Assembly (NCBI GenBank): GCA_015231265.1
Contig: JADGBX010000008.1
Coordinates: forward strand, 1 to 45,937
Source: Magnetococcales bacterium
GTDB taxonomy: Bacteria > Pseudomonadota > Magnetococcia > Magnetococcales > JADGBX01
Length of the DNA stretch: 45,937 bases
Reading direction: 5' to 3'
A program made the translations under genes and the position numbers. The notes beneath the pieces were generated by a model. That model saw nothing but the letters and a program-made list of their open reading frames with translations, did not search any database and was not told the DNA's origin. Positions 1 to 5,673 of the stretch are shown here, in pieces; the first letter of the stretch is position 1, and the number at the start of each line of letters is the position of its first letter.

Positions 1-191
1 TAGTCGCGTCGATTGAGCTCCCGTTGGGTGATGATGGCCCGTATGCAGTGGAAGATCTGATCGACCTCTGGGTTGATGGGATCGGGTAAGCGGTTGAGCC
101 ACGCTTCGGCGGTTGGGTCGATCTCGCCGCCGGCGAGATTTTCTAGATGGCCATGCGCGTCAGTGCATTTACCGCCCCTTACCCAAATCAA
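1..191 (-). other. Open minus-strand reading frame running off the left edge
   Basis: A stop-free minus-strand frame runs from a possible TTG start at 191 to position 1, about 63 codons. The peptide contains the segments DPTAEAWLNRLPDP and IFHCIRAIITQREL, which read like real protein, but I do not recognise a family. There is no convincing ribosome binding site. If the molecule is circular and position 1 follows 45937, this frame would meet a stop within about ten codons and is not in frame with the integrase at the right edge. It may be a gene remnant or chance. Confidence 0.22.
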
Positions 192-241
192 TTCTATCGA
201 TCATAGATCACATTGATCCTTTATCCCCTAAAAAGAACCTT

Positions 242-296
242 GTCGCGATAGCCTGATTTTATCACGACGTAATTAAGATAATCCACTTTATCTTAA
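242..296. promoter_or_regulatory. Two inverted repeats upstream of the toxin-antitoxin operon
   Basis: A perfect 9-bp inverted repeat (TTAAGATAA / TTATCTTAA, 273-281 and 288-296, 6-bp spacer) follows an imperfect one (GTCGCGATA at 242-250 and TATCACGAC at 260-268, one mismatch). They lie 130-180 bp before the antitoxin start. They could be operators or a terminator for a leftward transcript. No T-run follows on the plus strand, so a plus-strand terminator is unlikely. Confidence 0.35.
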
Positions 297-390
297 CTAG
301 ACAGGGTATCAAATTTCCATTTCAACTCAAAGCTGAATTGATGGAAAAACGCCAAATCGAAATGGATGACACACCAACATCCTGCTACAC

Positions 391-396
391 TATAAT
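391..396 (+). promoter_or_regulatory. Probable -10 box of the toxin-antitoxin promoter
   Basis: A perfect TATAAT lies 28 bp before the antitoxin start codon. No good -35 hexamer stands 16-18 bp upstream; ATGACA at 366-371 is the nearest and is 19 bp away. A strong Shine-Dalgarno (AAGGAG, 413-418) follows, 5 nt from the ATG at 424. TATAAT itself is AT-rich, so an RHH operator overlapping it is possible but not visible as a clear repeat. Confidence 0.5.
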
Positions 397-423
397 ACAT
401 CGCATTATCTAAAAGGAGCACTC

Positions 424-690
424 ATGACCGTCACCAGCTTCAGACTCCAAAACGACCTGGCCGAGATTCTCGATCAAAAAGCCAAAGAGCTCGACCGCAG
501 CAAAGCCTGGATCATCAACGAAGCCCTCCGAGCATACTTCCAACAACAGAATCTGGAAAAAGAGCGCTGGCTGGAAACCATGGATGCTCTGGATTCCATC
601 AAAGATGGCGATCTCATTGAAGGCGACAAAGTTGATGACTGGTTACAGAGCTGGGGATCAGAAGATGAGAAAGCACCACCCGCCCCATGA
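424..690 (+). CDS. CopG/ParD-like ribbon-helix-helix antitoxin
   Basis: This 88-aa protein is the probable antitoxin and autorepressor of a type II toxin-antitoxin pair. Its N-terminal ~45 residues have the ribbon-helix-helix pattern: a short strand (TSFRLQNDLAEIL), then a helix, a KAWIINEALR turn-helix and a second helix. The C-terminal half is acidic and probably disordered, as expected for the toxin-binding tail. The start ATG has AAGGAG 5 nt upstream. The stop overlaps the next start (ATGA, 687-690), so the two are translationally coupled with the antitoxin first, as in parDE and relBE operons. On a plasmid the pair would act in post-segregational stabilisation. The RHH plus ParE assignment is from motif and context; the exact subfamily is not resolved. 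Confidence 0.85.
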   Translation: MTVTSFRLQNDLAEILDQKAKELDRSKAWIINEALRAYFQQQNLEKERWLETMDALDSIKDGDLIEGDKVDDWLQSWGSEDEKAPPAP

Positions 691-968
691 AACTCCTCTT
701 CACCAAAGACGCCGTTGCCGATCTCGCACGGCTCAGAGCATTCATCGCCGACAACCCCCCCCACGCAGCCAAAAGAACCGCCGATGATCTCCGCAAAGGG
801 ATCCAGAGCTTGCGGGAGTTTCCGATGAGGGGAAAACCTGTCCCACACGCTCCGGTTCCAGAGGCCATACGGGACATGGTGCGTGGAGAGTATGTGGTGC
901 GCTACCTGGTGCAAAAAGAAGCTCTCACCATCTTACGGGTGCTGCATGGCAAAGAGCATGGACGATAG
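687..968 (+). CDS. ParE/RelE-superfamily toxin
   Basis: This 93-aa protein fits the ParE/RelE toxin fold in size and pattern. It has an N-terminal strand (MKLLFTKDAVADLARLRAFI), a helical hairpin, a central GIQSLREFPMRGKPV segment, then VRGEYVVRYLVQ and ILRVLHGKEHGR, the typical terminal strands ending in the conserved xxxRVxHGxEH-like motif of ParE toxins. ParE members usually poison DNA gyrase and RelE members cut ribosome-bound mRNA; the target cannot be told from sequence. It overlaps the antitoxin by 4 nt and should be co-expressed with it. Adjacent to parA/trfA, it is best read as a plasmid addiction module. Confidence 0.85.
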   Translation: MKLLFTKDAVADLARLRAFIADNPPHAAKRTADDLRKGIQSLREFPMRGKPVPHAPVPEAIRDMVRGEYVVRYLVQKEALTILRVLHGKEHGR

Positions 969-1307
969 AAAAGAAGATGTCCATGAAGGTCCAGATTCGG
1001 CTTGGTAGTCTGACAATTATCCAGTCCCAACACGTTGGAAGCTCAGCAACTCCATCACACTCCAAGCATGATCTGTTATTCCAGCAGCCATAGCAGGCGT
1101 TCGGCACCTTTAACGTTGGTTTCCAGCTGGAACACGCAAAATGCGCGGTTTCCAACAGAAATTGCAATGAATCGCCATCAATAAAATCATGGCTTCATGT
1201 TCTTCATATTGCATTGAATTTATCTGATTCTTACCATTGCAACACGCTATGACAAGCGAGCAAAGACCGTCTTGGGCGGCGTGTATATGGCAACCACATG
1301 TATATAG

Positions 1308-1328
1308 CTTAATTGAGGACACACCCTG
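1308..1328. repeat. Solo end of the TA-flanked miniature element
   Basis: The sequence CTTAATTGAGGACACACCCTG matches the right terminal repeat seen at 4099-4118 and 5611-5630 (CTAATTGAGGACACGCCCTA) with a few changes. No matching left end or internal core is recognisable nearby, so this is a decayed remnant. Confidence 0.5.
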
Positions 1329-1340
1329 GACCATATTGAC

Positions 1341-1379
1341 ATGACGTAATGAGATCACGTGATTACATCATGTGATTCC
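1341..1379. promoter_or_regulatory. Three 13-bp direct repeats, candidate par centromere/operator
   Basis: Three units start at 1341, 1354 and 1367 (ATGACGTAATGAG, ATCACGTGATTAC, ATCATGTGATTCC) with an exact 13-bp period. The core ATCACGTGAT is palindromic. They lie 92-130 bp upstream of parA. In plasmids with a small ParA and an RHH-type partner, the centromere and operator usually sit just upstream of parA as short iterated sites, so this is the best parS/operator candidate here. That role is inference. Confidence 0.55.
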
Positions 1380-1470
1380 TTAAGCACCCCATTACTCGAC
1401 TCTTTTGTCCTATGTTGGCTTGTTTGTTGCTTTCACTAGATTAAGTAATCAGCACATTGAGGAATGATTC

Positions 1471-2118
1471 ATGGCAAAAGTGATCGCGGTGCTCAATCCA
1501 AAAGGTGGGTCTGGAAAGACGACATTGACCCTTAACATTGCTAGATCATTACAGATTCGTGGATACAGAGTATTGATCATGGACTCGGATCCTCAGGGCA
1601 CGGCGCGTGAATGGCGTCAAAGAGGTGATGGCGCCATGGATCAACCAACTCTTGTTGCCGTTGATCGCCCAGTTCTTGACAAAGAGGTTCCAGGATTGCG
1701 TCACGCCTTTGACATCATCCTGATTGATGGAGCCGCTAAACTTGAACAGATGGGAGTATCAGCACTTAAGGTCGCAGATCTTGTACTGCTTCCGGTACGT
1801 CCATCCGGTCCTGATATCTGGGCTGCTGCATCACTTGTCGAGTTAATCCAGACACGTCAGGAAATCACTGATGGCCGTCCTGCAGCAGCATGGATCATCA
1901 CTCAGCAAAAGCGCGGTACACGTCTTGCTGGAGACGTTGAGCAAACGCTTTCTGAGTTCAATCTTCCGGTATTACCGCACCGTGTTAGTGACCGCGTCTC
2001 TTTTGTCGAGACTATGACCCAAGGGACTACGGTGATGGAAAGCAATGATCCCAAAGCTAAACTGGAAATAAAGAACATCACAGACGAGATCCTGAACATC
2101 TTTGGAGAACAACCATGA
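1471..2118 (+). CDS. parA: ParA-family partition ATPase
   Basis: This 215-aa protein is a small (type Ib-like) ParA that would drive plasmid segregation by an ATP-dependent cycle on the nucleoid. The deviant Walker A motif NPKGGSGKTT spans residues 9-18, including the ParA signature lysine K11 and the canonical K16. Walker A' (MDSDPQG) is at 37-43 and Walker B (DIILIDG) at 81-87. It lacks the N-terminal HTH domain of type Ia ParA, so repression is probably by its partner. The start has GAGG upstream. The stop overlaps the next start by 4 nt (ATGA), consistent with a par operon that continues into the replication initiator. Confidence 0.93.
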   Translation: MAKVIAVLNPKGGSGKTTLTLNIARSLQIRGYRVLIMDSDPQGTAREWRQRGDGAMDQPTLVAVDRPVLDKEVPGLRHAFDIILIDGAAKLEQMGVSALKVADLVLLPVRPSGPDIWAAASLVELIQTRQEITDGRPAAAWIITQQKRGTRLAGDVEQTLSEFNLPVLPHRVSDRVSFVETMTQGTTVMESNDPKAKLEIKNITDEILNIFGEQP

Positions 2119-2459
2119 AAGAACAGACAACAACACCTACCACAGGTCGTGGTCGCCCAAATGGATTCCATAGCAGCCTTGATGATCTAAAATCCCAGCT
2201 CTCAGGAGATCAGAACGAGGAGGCTAAAGTGGGGCAGGGGAATAATCAAGATCAGAGCCATGCTTCAAAAGAATTCCTGTTGGATGCTGTTATACCTCCC
2301 TTAAAGATAAGAGAACCAACCGTAGCCGTCAGTCTTTACCTGAAAAAGGGCGTCCATACTCGCCTCAAGAGAACTGCTATGAACTCTGAAATATCCATGA
2401 ACAAACTGATTGGTAATCTGGTTGAACGGTGGCTGGATGCTGTTGAACATCACCATTAA
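2115..2459 (+). CDS. Small ParB-like centromere-binding protein (RHH type)
   Basis: This 114-aa protein is coupled to parA by a 4-nt overlap and is in the position of the centromere-binding partner. The N-terminal ~55 residues are polar and low in complexity (TTPTTGRGRPNGFHSS, SQLSGDQNEE), likely disordered. The C-terminal ~45 residues have the ribbon-helix-helix pattern: strand VAVSLYLKKGV, helix HTRLKRTAMNSE, turn, then SMNKLIGNLVERWL. This resembles ParG/omega-type partners with a mobile tail that stimulates the ATPase and an RHH DNA-binding domain. It is not a large KorB/Spo0J-type ParB. The function is inferred from fold pattern and operon position. Confidence 0.75.
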   Translation: MKEQTTTPTTGRGRPNGFHSSLDDLKSQLSGDQNEEAKVGQGNNQDQSHASKEFLLDAVIPPLKIREPTVAVSLYLKKGVHTRLKRTAMNSEISMNKLIGNLVERWLDAVEHHH

Positions 2460-2464
2460 GTCCT

Positions 2465-3307
2465 ATGAACCATAAAAAGCCATCAAAGCAGTTTGCATCA
2501 TCCGAAAAGCATCCTGGCAAGGTCGGTAGACAACTCACTTTCCCCCTGTGGCCTGATACCGACCGCGCCATCCCGAACAGCATTGCACGTTCGGCCCTAT
2601 TCGGCGTGGTTAAACGTGGCGCACGGCGCACCATGAACAGAGAACCCATTGCCACGTGGTCTGGTGTCACCATGATTTATTCAGGTGAACGTTTGGACCA
2701 AGCGGATCTTGATGTATGGCTTCAGGTCGTTCACATGGCCATGATACATAATCTAGACCCATCTGATCCCATCGTTTTTTCAGCTCATTCATTTCTCAAA
2801 GCCATCGGTCGTTCAACAGGAAAATCTCAATACCAATGGCTTGAACGATCTCTTACTCGAATGCACCGCAGTCATATCAATTTGGAACATGAAGATGCTA
2901 CCTATTATGGGTATCTTATTCCAGAATACAGCATCGACCGATCCTCACGTCAAATCTCAGTAACTCTCAATCCTAGACTAGCAAATATCTTTGGTGGACA
3001 ATCACTTACACGCGTCATCATAGAGCTACGCTTATCTCTTAAAAATGATCTTGCAAAGTGGTTGCATGCCTATATCTCTTCTCAGGAGGCACCTGTAAAC
3101 GCACCCCACAAAATTCGACTATCCAACCTTAAACCTCTGTGTGGTATGGAAGGGGATATCAAGGATTTTCGTCGAGCTATTAAGCGTGATATGGCAACAT
3201 TAAAATCAATGGGAATCATCAGTTCATGGAATATCAATAAGGATCTTTTAGAGTTTGTTAGACCACTATCACGTCAGACCACCCTTGGGAACACCACCTC
3301 GGCATAG
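2465..3307 (+). CDS. TrfA-family plasmid replication initiator
   Basis: This 280-aa protein resembles IncP TrfA, the initiator that binds iterons at oriV and recruits host DnaA and helicase. Its N-terminal part has the family landmark LTFPLWPDTDRAIPNSIARSALFGVV-like stretch (residues ~24-48), then MIYSGERLDQADLDVWLQVVHMAM and a long region with SLTRMHRSHINLE. The length is close to the short form of TrfA. It begins 5 nt after the ParB-like stop, so par and rep probably share a transcript. Its last codons (ACC TCG GCA TAG) are part of the first iteron, so the binding sites begin inside the gene and could mediate autorepression or handcuffing. The family call is by motif recall, not a search. 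Confidence 0.85.
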   Translation: MNHKKPSKQFASSEKHPGKVGRQLTFPLWPDTDRAIPNSIARSALFGVVKRGARRTMNREPIATWSGVTMIYSGERLDQADLDVWLQVVHMAMIHNLDPSDPIVFSAHSFLKAIGRSTGKSQYQWLERSLTRMHRSHINLEHEDATYYGYLIPEYSIDRSSRQISVTLNPRLANIFGGQSLTRVIIELRLSLKNDLAKWLHAYISSQEAPVNAPHKIRLSNLKPLCGMEGDIKDFRRAIKRDMATLKSMGIISSWNINKDLLEFVRPLSRQTTLGNTTSA

Positions 3308-3628
3308 ATCCCACACTCGACAGGTCGTCTCTCATACATTCCCTTCCTCTCAGCATAGCTCCCTCTGCTACCACCCCACCATCGATTCTGATTCGGCATA
3401 GCTCCCTCCACACCCGACCTAAATCTGACTCTACTCGGCATAGCTCCCTCTACATCCCCGTTCTAAATCTGATTCTACTCGGCATAGCTCCCTCCACATC
3501 CGATCTAAATCTGACTTTACTCGGCATAGCTCCCTCCAAAAATGCTCGGCATAGCTCCCACTTTCTACTCGGCATAGCTCCCACTTTCTACTCGGCATAG
3601 CTCCCACCTTCTACTCGGCATAGCTCCC
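3299..3628 (+). repeat. Iteron array of the TrfA-type origin (10 copies)
   Basis: Ten direct copies of a 14-bp core TCGGCATAGCTCCC start at 3299, 3350, 3393, 3435, 3479, 3521, 3546, 3569, 3592 and 3615. The first (TCGGCATAGATCCC) and second (TCAGCATAGCTCCC) have one change each. The first overlaps the stop codon of the initiator. Spacing falls into two classes: about 42-51 bp for the first five intervals, then 25, 23, 23 and 23 bp. Iterons next to a TrfA-like gene are its binding sites. Confidence 0.9.
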
Positions 3629-3932
3629 ACGCATGAATTATTTTTGTGTTTATTTTCAGCACTATATGCCATTAATTGCCTCTTCTAATCTTTATTCACA
3701 ATCATGGTGAATGAACCATCTGTTACGGCTATATATACCTTTCAAGCCTCAAGAAAACTCCTTGTGTAACTGCACATTAAGTAAATAAGCTGGAAGGACT
3801 TCCAGAGGCCAGTTATTGCTATCGAAGGCTGTAACGTGACCCAGGCATGAGAAAACACCACGTTGCCCAAGACACCATGGTTTCATGGAACTGCGTTTGT
3901 GATTTTGGAGAGAAATAAAGAGTAAATTTGAC
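3629..3932. other. Origin core: AT-rich stretch, DnaA box and palindrome
   Basis: Directly after the last iteron comes an AT-rich run (about 3636-3700), suited to strand opening. A sequence TTATTCACA at 3692-3700 fits the DnaA box consensus TTATNCACA. A 7+2+7 palindrome CTGGAAGGACTTCCAG lies at 3790-3805. Together with the iterons this is the expected layout of an iteron-controlled oriV. No gene is present. Confidence 0.7.
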
Positions 3933-4118
3933 TAGGACGTGTCCTCAATGAGAACGAATCCGCGTTTGTGACTGAAAATGCAGTAGGCAAGGCGTGAGGA
4001 GTGCGGTTTGGCATGGCCAAATGAGCGACGAACAACGCAGCATGGTGCATTTTCAGGCCAAACCCGAAGGGCTGGCGGCACGCCAGCGCGGTTTCGAGCT
4101 AATTGAGGACACGCCCTA
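3933..4118. mobile_element. 186-bp TA-flanked miniature element, copy 1
   Basis: The left end TAGGACGTGTCCTCAATGAG (3933-3952) and right end CTAATTGAGGACACGCCCTA (4099-4118) are near-perfect inverted repeats, each with TA at the outside. The interior holds GCGTTTGTGACTG, a GGTTTGGCATGGCCAAATGAGCG core and a GGCTGGCGGCACGCCAGC hairpin. It encodes nothing. A second copy of the same 186-bp length, inverted, lies at 33999-34184. The TA target is like IS630/Tc1-mariner or some IS5-group elements; which transposase moves it is unknown. Confidence 0.75.
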
Positions 4119-4128
4119 CAGAAATGCT

Positions 4129-4159
4129 GAACCCGAACAGCCGCAAACTGTTCGGGTTC
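4129..4159. repeat. 12-bp perfect hairpin in the inter-replication-gene region
   Basis: GAACCCGAACAG (4129-4140) and CTGTTCGGGTTC (4148-4159) form a perfect 12-bp stem with a 7-nt loop CCGCAAA. No T-run follows, so it is not a classical terminator. It sits between the miniature element and the 13-bp tandem repeats, and could be an operator or a single-strand structure used in replication. Confidence 0.6.
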
Positions 4160-4173
4160 GGTACTAGCTGGTG

Positions 4174-4238
4174 CTGAATGTGTCTACTTAATGCGTCTGC
4201 TGAATGCGTCTGCTGAATGCATCTACTGAGTGCATCAA
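4174..4238 (+). repeat. Five tandem 13-bp repeats upstream of the second rep gene
   Basis: Units start at 4174, 4187, 4200, 4213 and 4226: CTGAATGTGTCTA, CTTAATGCGTCTG, CTGAATGCGTCTG, CTGAATGCATCTA, CTGAGTGCATCAA. The period is exactly 13 bp with no gaps. They differ in sequence from the iterons and lie 124 bp before the phage-O-like gene, so they may be its control sites or a second set of initiator sites. A small inverted repeat GTTGAA/TTCAAC follows (4279-4284, 4292-4297). Confidence 0.7.
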
Positions 4239-4362
4239 TCAAACAGCCCCACAAAGACTATCCCTCTATTGTATGGGTGTTGAATTGTTATTTCAACCCC
4301 ATCTACGAGGATGTGGCGACAAATAGACGCGCACCGGCCCAACCCCAGGGAGAAAGTGCGTC

Positions 4363-5559
4363 ATGTCATTACCGTCTGTCGTAATAATACCCAACCAACA
4401 GTCCGACATACCAATCAACAAACTGTTTGAAAATGGTTATGTCAGAATTTCAAACGACCTCTGCGACTTCATACCTATCTATCCGTTCCGTCTCAGGGAA
4501 CGGCGTCTCTTCGATGTCATCTATCGCCAAACCATCGGCTACAACAAAGTGTGGGATGATCTTTCCGTTACACGATTAGGTCGCATGTCCCTTATGGAGC
4601 GCTCGGATGTCCGGCGCACTCTTGCAAACATGATTGCAGCTGGCATCGTGCTCCAAGAGAAAGGGAGATATGGACGCAGGCTGAAATTGAACCTCAATTT
4701 CAAGACCTGGAGAAAATATCACAAGGTCAAGAAACATTGGAACGAGATCCTGGAATTCCGTGCACCAAAACATCAAAAAACCAGGCAAGAAGCGAACAGA
4801 GTAGGGGGGGTGGGGCGAATTGCCCCCAATCAGGGAGAAAAGGGGGGGGCAATTCGCCCCATACAAAAAACAATCCCTGAAAACATCAACAAACAATCAC
4901 AACAGACAGCTCCCATTAATCCTGTCGTTGCGAATACTCTCCACTCCACTCCAGAACAAACGGAAACCGGGCATTGTGGTGATGATGTTTTATTGTCACT
5001 CCAAAAAAAGAAGGTTTCTGAGAACATCCCAGCACCACAACTTATCCTTCCAACGTGTCTTCAGAGCATTCACAAAGCAGTTATGAAACTTCTCAAGGGA
5101 GTTCCCTATGAGACAGCTCAAGAACTCGTGGATGAAACAGCAGCCCAAATCGAACGCCACAAGAAACGAAATAACCCTATACGCAATATTGGGGGCTATT
5201 TTGCGCGTATCGTTCAACGATGGCGACAAGGCACTTATACGTCTGGCTTTGCGGTATCGGTTAAAAAAGATCGTGAAAACAAGCGTATTCTGGCTAGACA
5301 GGTACAAAACAAGAAGGAAGAAGAGAGACGTCAGAAGGAGCAGGATGAGCAGAAGCAAAAGGAGATCGGAATCATTCTATCCAACATGGGGGATAAGGAG
5401 AGACAATCTGCTCTAGAGCATTTCATTGATTTCACTCATATTAATAATGCGTTTCTCTTTAGACGACTAGCCAAAAACGATTTTGCAGGCAGGATGTTCG
5501 ACATGATGTTCGGGGGCTTTGTTCACGAGCACTACAGATTCCTTTTAGATCATGATTAA
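4363..5559 (+). CDS. Phage replication protein O-like initiator, second plasmid rep gene
   Basis: This 398-aa protein has an N-terminal domain (about residues 23-115) like phage replication protein O: GYVRISNDLCDFIPIYPFRLRERRLFDVIYRQTIGYNK, then a winged-helix-like segment LSVTRLGRMSLMERSDVRRTLANMIAAGIVLQEKGR. O-type proteins bind origin DNA and load the helicase. A G-rich linker (GGVGRIAPNQGEKGGAIRP, ~147-165) separates it from a C-terminal half with a charged coiled-coil region (~300-345, rich in K, E, Q and R). A Shine-Dalgarno AGGGAG (4347-4352) lies 10 nt before the ATG. Having both a TrfA-like and an O-like protein on one plasmid suggests a fused or layered replicon, or an accessory primosomal role. 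Confidence 0.75.
   Translation: MSLPSVVIIPNQQSDIPINKLFENGYVRISNDLCDFIPIYPFRLRERRLFDVIYRQTIGYNKVWDDLSVTRLGRMSLMERSDVRRTLANMIAAGIVLQEKGRYGRRLKLNLNFKTWRKYHKVKKHWNEILEFRAPKHQKTRQEANRVGGVGRIAPNQGEKGGAIRPIQKTIPENINKQSQQTAPINPVVANTLHSTPEQTETGHCGDDVLLSLQKKKVSENIPAPQLILPTCLQSIHKAVMKLLKGVPYETAQELVDETAAQIERHKKRNNPIRNIGGYFARIVQRWRQGTYTSGFAVSVKKDRENKRILARQVQNKKEEERRQKEQDEQKQKEIGIILSNMGDKERQSALEHFIDFTHINNAFLFRRLAKNDFAGRMFDMMFGGFVHEHYRFLLDHD
4812..4860. repeat. G-rich inverted repeat inside the O-like gene
   Basis: GGGGCGAATTGCCCC (4812-4826) is the exact reverse complement of GGGGCAATTCGCCCC (4846-4860), and each arm is itself nearly palindromic. G-runs of 7-8 flank the arms. The repeat encodes the flexible linker between the DNA-binding and C-terminal parts. 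In phage lambda the origin lies inside the O gene at the equivalent linker, so this is an origin candidate by analogy only. Confidence 0.6.
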
Positions 5560-5571
5560 ATGATTGATATT

Positions 5572-5630
5572 TAGGGCTTGTCCTCAATTAGAACACAATC
5601 GCGTTTGTGGCTAATTGAGGACACGCCCTA
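5572..5630. mobile_element. 59-bp internally deleted copy of the TA-flanked element
   Basis: TAGGGCTTGTCCTCAATTAG (5572-5591) and CTAATTGAGGACACGCCCTA (5611-5630) form a 20-bp inverted repeat with one mismatch. The 19-bp middle keeps only CGCGTTTGTGG from the full element. It lies exactly between two convergent genes (5559 and 5674), and its RNA could fold into a long stem that ends transcription from both sides; a TTTT-containing AT-rich stretch follows. Confidence 0.7.
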
Positions 5631-5673
5631 ATTATTTTAAAGGAATCTTATCCTCATGAAGAATGATCATGCA

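Larger units (their letters stand above)
969..1470. other. Gene-free 500-bp stretch before parA
   Basis: No convincing gene lies here; two minus-strand frames of 80 and 82 codons are cysteine- and tryptophan-rich and look like chance. The stretch holds one end of the TA-flanked repeat family (1308-1328), three 13-bp repeats (1341-1379) and the parA leader. A GAGG Shine-Dalgarno at 1459-1462 precedes the parA ATG by 8 nt. Confidence 0.6.

Noticed and set aside
474-914. 146-codon minus-strand frame opposite the toxin-antitoxin genes
   Set aside because: It lies antisense to two overlapping genes with strong family patterns, and its peptide is Ser/Cys-rich with no motif.
3299-3628. CRISPR-like array
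   Set aside because: The repeats are 14 bp, the spacings are uneven (23-51 bp) and spacers are not unique-protospacer-like; the place next to a TrfA-like gene identifies them as iterons.
4812-4860. Terminator hairpin
   Set aside because: The inverted repeat is inside an open coding sequence and is not followed by a T-run.
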